Part shown: positions 15,752 through 22,362 of the stretch, piece by piece
Position numbering within the stretch: position 1 is the stretch's first letter
How the letters are laid out: each line of letters begins with the position of its first letter
Assembly: GCA_964551985.1 (NCBI GenBank)
Contig: CAZKFG010000039.1
Location: 1-22,362 of the forward strand
Direction: 5' to 3'
Length of the DNA: 22,362 bases
Source: CAZKFG01 sp964551985
GTDB lineage: Bacteria > Bacillota > Negativicutes > Acidaminococcales > JAISLQ01
The notes under the pieces: generated by a model
What the model saw: the letters and a program-made list of their open reading frames with translations, nothing else
Told to the model about the DNA's origin: nothing
The model's database searches: none
Position numbers and translations under genes: made by a program

Positions 15752-16099
15752 ATGTTATCACATATCAAAAATGCTTTTTTCTATTCTGTAGATGGTTTAA
15801 AAATTGCTTTCAAAGAAGAAATGGCGTTTAAAATAATTACATTGCAAGCGATGTTGATTATTCTTCTAATGATGAATTTGTCTTTTACTTATGCCCAACA
15901 AGCAATTATTTTGCTTTCTATAGCACTTACTTTTATAGTAGAACTTCTCAATTCATCTATAGAAAATATTGTTGATTTGGCTACTACAGATTGGCATATT
16001 TTAGCTAAAAAAGCTAAAGATATGGGTTCGGCAGCTCAATTTATAGCTTCTTTATCAATTTATATACAACTTTTTTTAATTGCAACTTCTTATAATTAA
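15752..16099 (+). CDS. dgkA: Diacylglycerol kinase, DgkA family
   Basis: Small integral membrane kinase of 115 aa that phosphorylates diacylglycerol to phosphatidic acid. The N-terminal amphipathic part (GLKIAFKEEMAFK) is followed by three transmembrane helices and the family signature VELLNSSIENIVDLAT with Glu64 and Glu71, then AKKAKDMGSAAQFIA. The E-L-L-N-S-S-I-E and AKDMGSAA forms resemble proteobacterial DgkA. Undecaprenol kinases of monoderm Firmicutes are the alternative. It starts 6 bp after the kinase gene, with AGGTGA upstream, and ends the operon. Recycling of diacylglycerol made by the MdoB-like transferase explains its place here. No obvious terminator follows it. Confidence 0.93.
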   Translation: MLSHIKNAFFYSVDGLKIAFKEEMAFKIITLQAMLIILLMMNLSFTYAQQAIILLSIALTFIVELLNSSIENIVDLATTDWHILAKKAKDMGSAAQFIASLSIYIQLFLIATSYN

Positions 16100-16112
16100 A
16101 GATTAGAAAAAA

Positions 16113-16139
16113 GCTAAATTTATTGACAAAATATTTAGC
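16113..16139. repeat. Inverted repeat flanking a -35 element
   Basis: Seven-base arms GCTAAAT (16113-16119) and ATTTAGC (16133-16139) lie symmetrically around the TTGACA of the next promoter. No T-run follows, so it is not a terminator for the operon upstream; a repressor operator is possible. Confidence 0.4.
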
Positions 16140-16151
16140 AACTTGTATACT
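16123..16151 (+). promoter_or_regulatory. Sigma-70-type promoter for the FliD-like gene
   Basis: Perfect -35 TTGACA (16123-16128), 17-bp spacer, -10 TATACT (16146-16151, 5 of 6). It sits about 40 bp before the ATG at 16192. This is the best vegetative promoter in the window, and it does not resemble sigma-28 or sigma-54 flagellar promoters. Confidence 0.85.
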
Positions 16152-16191
16152 AAATATAGAGAAGTGTAATTAATTTTAGGATGTGATTTTC

Positions 16192-17394
16192 ATGATTGGC
16201 GCAGCTAGCAACGGAGTAAATAGTTGGCTATATAAAGGCTATTCAAGCAATCCGCTTGGTTTGTTAAATAATTCCTCTGGATTTGATTTACAGGCTATAA
16301 AAAGTCAAAATAACTCTTTAGTAGTTAATCTAATGGGTTCTTATAATGCCTCCTTAGCGCAAACTACCAATCTTTTGACTGATATGAAGTCTATGTCTGA
16401 GTCTGCTCGTGCAATTAGTTTTATAAATGCACCTGCATTTAATCGTGCACAAGCTATCTCTTCAGATGATAAAGTAGTTTCGGCAAGCTCTACAGCGATA
16501 AATTCTTCATTGAGTTATGATGTTAATGTTAAACAATTAGCAACAGGTCAAACAAATCAATCAACTAACTTGAAATCTAGCGATTTATCAGTTATGGGGG
16601 AAGGTAAAAAAAGTTTTTCACTTGATGTTGTTGGTAAAACGGTTGATTTATCTGTTGATATTACTAAAGATGACACTAATAAATCAGCCTTAGATAAAAT
16701 TGCCAAAGCTATCAACTCTTCTAAAACAGGCGTTAGTGCATCTGTTAAGACAGGTGAAGATGGCAATATATCGCTTGTAATGTCTGGTAGTACAGGTGTT
16801 AAAAATTCTTTTGATATTAAAGGCACTGATATATCAAGTCTCGGTATAAATAAAACGGTATCAGCTACAGATGCTAAATATAGTATCAATGGTAGAGACT
16901 ATACTTCGGATTCTAATAAAGTAAAGACAAGTGATGGTAGGATTAATTTAGAGCTAAAGAGTGTTGGCACATCTAAAGTGTCTTCTAGTTATGATGGTGC
17001 TTCTGCGACAAGCTTGGTTAGTGGTTTTGTAGATAGCTTAAATAAAGTTATGAACTCACTAGCTGATATGCCTGCATCCAGAAAAGTAGCTGGGCTTGCA
17101 AAAACTCTTAAAATCAATAGTTTTGATGCCGGAGAAATGGCCAACATAGGTATTAGTTTTGATAAAAATGGTACATTAAAAGTTGATGAAAAGAAAATGA
17201 CTTCGGCTTTTTCTGACCCGAAAGAAAGAACAAGAGCTATGAGGCTAGTAAGTAGCTTGGCACAAAAAGGGCAAGAAGCTTTTAGACAGGCTCAAACTTC
17301 CAAAAAACAAATAATCAATGAAGTATATCAGTCGAACTTTACGAAAATATACCCACAAAATCAAAGAGGCGCACTACTTGATATATTTGCTTAA
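16192..17394 (+). CDS. FliD-like (flagellar hook-associated protein 2-like) protein, orphan
   Basis: Protein of 400 aa without cysteine, rich in Ser, Asn, Lys and Thr, with no signal peptide or membrane segment, as in flagellar axial proteins. FliD-like parts are SYDVNVKQLATGQTN (108-122), a variable middle with the YSINGRDYTSDSNKV hairpin (230-244, like the FliD in-repeat), and NIGISFDKNGTLKVDEKKM (318-336), matching the FliD C-terminal domain. The first ~95 residues do not look like a usual FliD N terminus, and the final coiled-coil stretch of FliD is replaced by a short tail. The ATG at 16192 has AGGA 10 bp upstream. It is monocistronic, with its own promoter and terminators, and no flagellar gene is near. 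Filament cap, surface adhesin or a secreted relic are all possible. Confidence 0.65.
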   Translation: MIGAASNGVNSWLYKGYSSNPLGLLNNSSGFDLQAIKSQNNSLVVNLMGSYNASLAQTTNLLTDMKSMSESARAISFINAPAFNRAQAISSDDKVVSASSTAINSSLSYDVNVKQLATGQTNQSTNLKSSDLSVMGEGKKSFSLDVVGKTVDLSVDITKDDTNKSALDKIAKAINSSKTGVSASVKTGEDGNISLVMSGSTGVKNSFDIKGTDISSLGINKTVSATDAKYSINGRDYTSDSNKVKTSDGRINLELKSVGTSKVSSSYDGASATSLVSGFVDSLNKVMNSLADMPASRKVAGLAKTLKINSFDAGEMANIGISFDKNGTLKVDEKKMTSAFSDPKERTRAMRLVSSLAQKGQEAFRQAQTSKKQIINEVYQSNFTKIYPQNQRGALLDIFA

Positions 17395-17402
17395 CAATAA
17401 TT

Positions 17403-17430
17403 AGAACACCAACAATGTTGGTGTTCTTTT
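17403..17430 (+). terminator. Intrinsic terminator after the FliD-like gene
   Basis: Perfect 11-bp stem (AGAACACCAAC with GTTGGTGTTCT) and AAT loop, followed by a T-rich stretch, 8 bp after the stop codon. Confidence 0.92.
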
Positions 17431-17467
17431 GTTTTGAATCATTATTTAAAGTTTATGTATATCATTT

Positions 17468-17493
17468 AAAGCCAGCGGATAAGCTGGTTTTTT
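17468..17493 (+). terminator. Second, back-up terminator
   Basis: CCAGC/GCTGG stem with a GGATAA loop, extended by a G-T wobble and three A-T pairs, and followed by TTTTTTG. It gives tandem termination before the acid-resistance operon. The rest of the 206-bp gap at 17395-17600 holds only the next promoter. Confidence 0.7.
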
Positions 17494-17512
17494 GTTTTTC
17501 TTTTTAAAATAC

Positions 17513-17541
17513 TTGAAATAATAGTAAGTTAATGATACTAT
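17513..17541 (+). promoter_or_regulatory. Candidate promoter of the permease-gadC-glsA-gadB operon
   Basis: TTGAAA (5 of 6 to the -35 consensus), 17-bp spacer, TACTAT (4 of 6 to the -10 consensus), about 60 bp before the first ATG. No clear operator repeat is seen in this gap. Confidence 0.5.
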
Positions 17542-17600
17542 AAACAAGAAAAGTATTATATAATTACTATTTGCATTTTTAAAAAGTGAAGGTGGTTTGT

Positions 17601-18908
17601 ATGAGTGGTATTGATAGTAGTGGTGTGAAAAAATTAGGCTTTTGGAGTGTATTTTTTTTAGGGATTAATTCTATTATTGGATCAGGGATTTTTTTGTTGC
17701 CAAACAAAGCGTATGCAGACGTGGGATTAGCAAGTATTTTGGTGATTTTTTTAAATGGATTTTTGGCACTATGCTTAGCTCTTTGTTTTGCGGAAAACGC
17801 AAGTCGGTTTTCTAGTAATGGTTCTGCTTTTGTGTATGCTAAGGCGGCATTTGGTAATTTTGCCGGATTTGAGGTAGGGCTTTTTACTTGGTTTATTGGA
17901 ATTGCTGGTTTTGCTGCTGAAGTACAGGGGTTTTTGACGGCTTTATCTAGCTTGCATCCAATTTTTGCTGATGGATTTTTTAATAAAATTTCTGTTGTAA
18001 TTATTTGTACTGCTCTGGGTTTACTTAATTATTTTGGTGTTAAATTCTCTAAGGTACTTAACAATTTAATTACGGTAAGCAAACTTGTTCCGCTTTTTGC
18101 TTTTGTTATATTAGGAACTTTCTTTATTAAAAGTGTTGATTTTACACCTGTTGTTCCAAAAATTTTCATGGGACTAGATGGCGGAATGTTTGGTATTGCA
18201 ACACTTACAATTTTTTATGCTTTTACAGGCTTTGATTTGATGGCAGTGGCATCAGAGGATATGGATAATCCAAGACGCGATTTGCCTCGAGCAATAATTG
18301 GTGCTATTGGTTTTTGTAGTATTTTTTATTTACTTGTTATGCTTGTATCTATTGGTGTTTTGGGTGATAGCTTGAAATATACTTCTGTACCAATAGCTAC
18401 AGCTTTTGGCGCTATGTTTGGACAGACAGGCTTTATATTTATTACCATAGGTTCTCTTGTTTCTATAGGAGGGATTACGATGGCACTTAGTTTTATTGTT
18501 CCACACTCAGCACAAGCTTTGGCTCAAAACAATTATTTACCTGCTTTGATTAAAAAGAAAAGTCGTTTTGGTACTTATGGTTACGCAATTTTTTTAACTA
18601 CTCTTATTGTAATTATGTTAGCGACTTATGGTAATTTCATTTTTCTAGCAGGTCTTACGGTTGTAGCAAGATTAGTTGAATATATTCCAACAGCATTGTC
18701 AGTACTTATTTTACGTAAAAAACAAAGTATTCCGGAAGCTGGCTATAAAATGCCTTTTGGCAGTGTAATTCCGGTTCTGGCGCTTTTAGTATCTTTTTGG
18801 CTGCTTACTCAAGCAGGAGCGGAAAAGCTGATGTTTGGTGCGTTGGGGCTATTTATTGGTCTTGTTTTATATAAACTTTTTGTCGTAAAAAACATGGATT
18901 ATAAATAG
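17601..18908 (+). CDS. APC-superfamily amino acid permease
   Basis: Polytopic inner-membrane transporter of 435 aa with about twelve hydrophobic segments. The first helix contains GSGIFLLP, the unwound substrate-binding turn typical of APC amino acid transporters, and the segment FYAFTGFDLMAVASEDMDNPRRDLPRAI matches the conserved helix 6-loop region. The start is ATG 17601 with AAGGTGG upstream; a GTG at 17586 is in frame but lacks a ribosome site. It is followed after 43 bp by gadC with no terminator between. The substrate is not readable. Co-transcription with glutaminase suggests glutamine or glutamate uptake, similar in idea to the E. coli glsA-ybaT pair, where an APC permease accompanies the acid-resistance glutaminase. 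Confidence 0.88.
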   Translation: MSGIDSSGVKKLGFWSVFFLGINSIIGSGIFLLPNKAYADVGLASILVIFLNGFLALCLALCFAENASRFSSNGSAFVYAKAAFGNFAGFEVGLFTWFIGIAGFAAEVQGFLTALSSLHPIFADGFFNKISVVIICTALGLLNYFGVKFSKVLNNLITVSKLVPLFAFVILGTFFIKSVDFTPVVPKIFMGLDGGMFGIATLTIFYAFTGFDLMAVASEDMDNPRRDLPRAIIGAIGFCSIFYLLVMLVSIGVLGDSLKYTSVPIATAFGAMFGQTGFIFITIGSLVSIGGITMALSFIVPHSAQALAQNNYLPALIKKKSRFGTYGYAIFLTTLIVIMLATYGNFIFLAGLTVVARLVEYIPTALSVLILRKKQSIPEAGYKMPFGSVIPVLALLVSFWLLTQAGAEKLMFGALGLFIGLVLYKLFVVKNMDYK

Positions 18909-18951
18909 CTATGCTATTTGTAATAGATAAATAAAATAAGGAGGTTTTATT

Positions 18952-20496
18952 ATGGCTTCAAGTGGACAAAAGCAGTTGACCTTGTTTGGTTTTTTTACAA
19001 TAACTGCTTCAATGGTAATGGCGGTTTACGAGTATCCAACCTTTGCCACTAGTGGATTTTCTTTGTTATTTTTCTTGATTGTAGGCGGGCTTTTATGGTT
19101 TATTCCTGTAGCTCTCTGCGCGGCTCAAATGGCAACTATACCAGGTTGGGAAACAGGTGGCGTTTTTACTTGGGTATCTGGTACTTTGCATGAACGACTA
19201 GGATTTGCAGCTATTTTTTATCAGTTTTTCCAAATAACAGTTGGTTTTGTACCGATGCTTTATTTTATAAATGGCGCTTTTTCGTATGTTCTAGATTGGC
19301 CAGGATTTAGCTCTAATGCGCATATTAAGCTTATTTCTATTTTGATAATTTTTTGGTTTCTTACCTTTTCTCAATTAGGTGGAACTAAGTACACAGCTAA
19401 AATTGCCAAAATAGGTTTCATTTTCGGTATTGTAATACCTGCGTTTATTTTGATTACTTTGGCAACTATTTATGTCGTTAGTGGTAATAAAGTAAATATG
19501 GATATAAGTTTTAATAGCTTTTTTCCTGATTTTACTAATATAAATGCTTTGGTTATTATGGTGTCATTTATCTTAAGCTATATGGGCGTAGAAGCTTCTG
19601 CTTCACATGCCAATGAAATGCAAAATCCAAAAACACAATATCCAATTGCTATTTTTATGCTAGTAATAGTTGCTATGGGCCTTAGTTCTCTAGGCGGCTT
19701 GTCAATAGCTGCGGTTATTCCACATAATCAACTAAACTTAAATTCTGGCGTAAACCAAGCTTTTGCTGTTTTGATTAATCATTATGGTGATAATCTAGAT
19801 TGGATAGTCAGAGTTATTGCAGCATTACTGGGTCTTGGTGCTTTAGCAGAAGTCAGTGCATGGATAGTAGGACCATCTCGCGCTATGTATACAGTAGCAG
19901 AAAAAGGCATAATTCCGTCAATGTTTAAAAAAGTAAACGAACACGATGTTCCTGTGCCACTAGTTATGTTCCAAGGCGTTATAGTAACAATTTGGTCGGT
20001 TGTTTTAACTTTAGGTGGTGGGTCAAGTAATATGTCATTTATGACAGCAATGTCTATGACGGTTGTAATTTATTTGATGGCGTATTTGCTTTTATTTATA
20101 GGTTATTTTATGTTGATATATAAGAAAAAAGAATTAGCAGAACAAGCAGGATACCAAATACCAGGTGGAATGACAACTCAAACTGTTGTTGCTGCAATAG
20201 GCTTTTTAACATCGCTTGTGGCATTTATAATTTCTTTTTTTCCACCATCTGGCATACCTGGAGGCAATACAGGAGAATATTTGACTATTCTAATCACAGG
20301 CTTTGTCATTGTAGCAATATTGCCATTTGTAATCTGTCATTTTAGAGATAAAAATGCAACAGCACAATTGCAATCAGCAGCAAAAGAAGCAATGAAAGAT
20401 AGTTTCTTAACTAATCCTAAGGTACTTAGTGAAATGAACATAGTACCTAAAGCACAAGATGAAGCAAAAGAAGAAAAACAAGGTGATTCAAAATGA
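18952..20496 (+). CDS. gadC: GadC, glutamate:GABA antiporter
   Basis: APC-family exchanger of 514 aa that imports glutamate (or glutamine) and exports GABA. The N terminus (KQLTLFGFFTITASMVMAVYE), PGWETGGVFTWVSG, and SYMGVEASASHANEMQNPK in the middle are characteristic of GadC and close relatives. Length matches E. coli GadC (511 aa). AAGGAGG lies 7 bp before the ATG. It overlaps the glutaminase start in an ATGA junction. The C-terminal tail after the last helix (about 50 residues, from HFRDKN) is Lys/Glu-rich and does not look like the His/Arg-containing plug known from E. coli GadC, so pH gating may differ. Confidence 0.93.
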   Translation: MASSGQKQLTLFGFFTITASMVMAVYEYPTFATSGFSLLFFLIVGGLLWFIPVALCAAQMATIPGWETGGVFTWVSGTLHERLGFAAIFYQFFQITVGFVPMLYFINGAFSYVLDWPGFSSNAHIKLISILIIFWFLTFSQLGGTKYTAKIAKIGFIFGIVIPAFILITLATIYVVSGNKVNMDISFNSFFPDFTNINALVIMVSFILSYMGVEASASHANEMQNPKTQYPIAIFMLVIVAMGLSSLGGLSIAAVIPHNQLNLNSGVNQAFAVLINHYGDNLDWIVRVIAALLGLGALAEVSAWIVGPSRAMYTVAEKGIIPSMFKKVNEHDVPVPLVMFQGVIVTIWSVVLTLGGGSSNMSFMTAMSMTVVIYLMAYLLLFIGYFMLIYKKKELAEQAGYQIPGGMTTQTVVAAIGFLTSLVAFIISFFPPSGIPGGNTGEYLTILITGFVIVAILPFVICHFRDKNATAQLQSAAKEAMKDSFLTNPKVLSEMNIVPKAQDEAKEEKQGDSK

Positions 20497-21419
20497 TTAG
20501 TGACAAAGAGTTAGCAGATGTTTTAGACAAATTCAGACCGCTTACTAAAAAAGGAAAGGTAGCAGACTACATACCTGAACTTGCGTTAGTCAATCCGGAT
20601 TATTTAGCGGTAGCAATCGTTAAATCTGATGGGAGTATCGTAAAAGCAGGTGACACAGATATTAGTTTTGCGCTTGAAAGTATATCTAAAACAGCAGCAC
20701 TAGCTCTATGTTTGGCAGACAATGGTGAAGATAAACTGTTTGAACATGTTCACAAAGAACCGTCAGGTGATCCTTTTAATTCTATTGTAAAACTAGAATT
20801 ATCTTCTGATCATTTACCTAAAAATCCTTTAATAAATGCTGGTGCGATAATGACGACTTCACTAATTAAAGGCTCTAATCCTGATGATGTGTTTGACAGA
20901 TTACTTGCTTTTATGCAAAACATTTGCCAGGATAATAGCTTGAAACTAGACAGTCATATATATCTTAGTGAGCGCTCTACTGGCGATATTAATAGAGCAT
21001 TAGCTTATTTTATGAAAGGTAAAGGAGTTTTAGGTCACGCAGTTGTTGAAGATGTACTTGATGTATATTTTCGTCAATGTTCAGTTCTTGTTAATGTTGT
21101 AGCATTAGCTAATTTGGCAAGATTTTTTGCTTCTGGTGGGCTTCTTACAACAGGAGAGAGAGTAATAAGCTCAAAACAAGCAAAAATTGTAACAGGACTT
21201 ATGGCCACTTGTGGACTGTATGACCAGTCAGGACAATTTTTAGATGATGTAGGATTACCTGGAAAATCCGGCGTAGGTGGTGGGATAATTTGTCCTGTAC
21301 CTAACAAAAAAATGGGTATTGCAGTATTTTCGCCAGCTTTAGACGAGCAAGGCAATAGTTTGGCAGGGATAGAAATATTAAAATATCTTTGCGACAGACT
21401 TGACTTAAATATATTTTAG
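20493..21419 (+). CDS. glsA: Glutaminase, GlsA family (serine-dependent)
   Basis: Hydrolyses L-glutamine to glutamate and ammonia in the cytoplasm. The 308-residue protein has the beta-lactamase-like fold motifs of this family: the catalytic Ser63-x-x-Lys66 in ESISK, PLINAGAIMTTSLI, and the C-terminal GLPGKSGVGGGIICPVPNKKMGIAVFSP. The length is standard for single-domain GlsA. The start overlaps the gadC stop by 4 bp. The stop TAG lies within the AGGAGG that serves the next gene, so expression of all three is coupled. In glutamine-dependent acid resistance, the ammonia neutralises protons and the glutamate feeds the decarboxylase; this operon joins both functions on one transcript. Confidence 0.96.
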   Translation: MISDKELADVLDKFRPLTKKGKVADYIPELALVNPDYLAVAIVKSDGSIVKAGDTDISFALESISKTAALALCLADNGEDKLFEHVHKEPSGDPFNSIVKLELSSDHLPKNPLINAGAIMTTSLIKGSNPDDVFDRLLAFMQNICQDNSLKLDSHIYLSERSTGDINRALAYFMKGKGVLGHAVVEDVLDVYFRQCSVLVNVVALANLARFFASGGLLTTGERVISSKQAKIVTGLMATCGLYDQSGQFLDDVGLPGKSGVGGGIICPVPNKKMGIAVFSPALDEQGNSLAGIEILKYLCDRLDLNIF

Positions 21420-21433
21420 GAGGATTGATTATT

Positions 21434-22336
21434 ATGTTACATAGTAAAAAGGAAACTTATGTTTTTAAAGCAGATGACTCTACAACACCACTTTATGGAA
21501 GTTTAGAGTCAGACGTATTACTTCCAAAGGATAAAATAGGTAAAAATTCTGTGAATCCTGATATTGCCTATCGCTTGGTAGCAGACGAAATAATGCACGA
21601 TGGTAATCCAAGATACAATTTGGCAACCTTTGTACAAACATATATGGAGCCAAATGCAAAACAGATAATGATTGATACTATTGCAACTAACGCTATTGAT
21701 AAGGCTGAATATCCACAAACTTGCGAAATAGAAAAACGCTGCGTAAAAATCATTGCTGATTTGTGGAATGCACCTAAAAAAGAGCAATATATGGGTACAT
21801 CAACTGTTGGCTCCTCAGAAGCTTGTATGCTAGGTGGTATGGCAATGAAGTTTCGTTGGCGCAAAAAAGCTCAAGAGCTAGGGATTGATATTAATGCTAA
21901 AAAACCTAATCTAATAGTAAGCTCTGGTTTTCAAGTAGTTTGGGAAAAATTCTGTGTATATTGGGATGTTGAATTGCGTGAATTGCCAATGACAAAAGAC
22001 TGCTTAAAACTAAACCCTGATGATGTAATAAAAGCTTGTGATGAATATACAATAGGTGTAGTGCCAATAGTGGGTATTACCTATACAGGCGGATTTGATG
22101 ACATTGTTGCAATAAACGATAAATTAAGTGCATACAATAAAACTGCCAAAATACCAGTGCACATCCATGTTGACGCGGCGTCAGGAGGATTATACTTGCC
22201 ATTTGTCAATCCTAAATTAACATGGGATTTTAGATTGGAAAACGTTATCTCTATAAGTACGTCTGGACACAAATTTGGACTTGTATACCCAGGTCTAGGT
22301 TGTGTAATGTTGAGAGATGCTAAATATTTACCATAA
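21434..22336 (+). CDS. gadB: Glutamate decarboxylase, interrupted by an in-frame stop and running off the window (probable pseudogene or sequence error)
   Basis: PLP-dependent alpha-decarboxylase that turns glutamate into GABA, consuming a proton. The visible 300 residues contain the N-terminal segment, GTSTVGSSEA (121-130, cofactor phosphate site), Asp247 in HVDAAS and the PLP lysine Lys280 in STSGHKFGL. Family length is about 466 aa. The frame meets TAA at 22334-22336, yet the next codons read ELLFKVAY to the last base, matching the GadB continuation (LPQELVFNVDYLGG in E. coli). One base change (CAA, GAA or AAA to TAA) explains this. As read, the product would lack the C-terminal third and be inactive. 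The start is ATG 21434 with AGGAGG 10 bp upstream; the in-frame TTG at 21425 is too close to it. Confidence 0.9.
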   Translation: MLHSKKETYVFKADDSTTPLYGSLESDVLLPKDKIGKNSVNPDIAYRLVADEIMHDGNPRYNLATFVQTYMEPNAKQIMIDTIATNAIDKAEYPQTCEIEKRCVKIIADLWNAPKKEQYMGTSTVGSSEACMLGGMAMKFRWRKKAQELGIDINAKKPNLIVSSGFQVVWEKFCVYWDVELRELPMTKDCLKLNPDDVIKACDEYTIGVVPIVGITYTGGFDDIVAINDKLSAYNKTAKIPVHIHVDAASGGLYLPFVNPKLTWDFRLENVISISTSGHKFGLVYPGLGCVMLRDAKYLP

Positions 22337-22362
22337 GAATTACTGTTTAAAGTAGCTTATCT

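Noticed and set aside
17440..17475. Repeated ATTTAAAG-type words between the two terminators
   Set aside because: Short AT-rich words in an AT-rich gap; no spacing or symmetry that suggests a binding site.
1..22362. CRISPR array, tRNA or rRNA genes, insertion sequences, prophage or attachment sites
   Set aside because: Looked for regular repeats, cloverleaf-like segments, transposase or integrase motifs and long terminal inverted repeats; none seen.

Overview
This window is AT-rich (by eye about one third G+C), densely packed with genes, and uses strong AGGAGG-type ribosome binding sites. The gene content points to an anaerobic, diderm Firmicute of the Negativicutes (a Megamonas/Selenomonas-like gut bacterium). 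The evidence is an oxygen-independent cobalamin pathway, a Gram-negative-type diacylglycerol kinase, an MdoB-type phosphoglycerol transferase, a FliD-like protein and a glutamate/GABA acid-resistance operon. The taxon is inferred, not demonstrated.

Layout. (1) 1-8897, plus strand: the 3' part of a corrinoid operon. It encodes a FecCD/BtuC-type permease (5' part missing), its ATPase, then cbiD, cbiF, cbiG, cbiJ, a cbiE-cbiT fusion, cbiA, cobO/btuR and cbiC. Genes are nearly contiguous or overlapping. cbiH, cbiL, cbiK, cbiP, cbiB and the nucleotide-loop genes are not in the window. (2) 8932-10677, minus strand: an AraC-type regulator followed by an EamA-family exporter. (3) 10762-16099: a cell-envelope region. 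A minus-strand unit (a previously unlisted 45-residue membrane protein, then a PAP2 phosphatase) is divergent from a plus-strand operon (LTA-synthase/MdoB-like transferase, OmpR-type response regulator, histidine kinase, diacylglycerol kinase). The shared intergenic region holds two mirror-image pairs of TTCAG half-sites spaced 11 bp, one facing each unit. This looks like an operator for the encoded response regulator. (4) 16123-17491: a monocistronic, cysteine-free FliD-like protein with a near-consensus sigma-70 promoter and two terminators, and no other flagellar gene nearby. (5) 17513-22362: an APC permease, a GadC-type glutamate/GABA antiporter, a glutaminase and glutamate decarboxylase. 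Together these would take in glutamine/glutamate, deamidate glutamine, decarboxylate glutamate (consuming a proton) and export GABA.

The most noteworthy points are the divergent operator plus envelope-remodelling gene set, the small membrane ORF upstream of the PAP2 gene, the orphan FliD-like protein, and an in-frame TAA that cuts gadB after residue 300 although recognisable GadB sequence continues to the window end. The first gene also has an in-frame TAA exactly at bases 1-3. Both stops lie at the edges, so real nonsense changes and contig-end sequence errors cannot be separated here.
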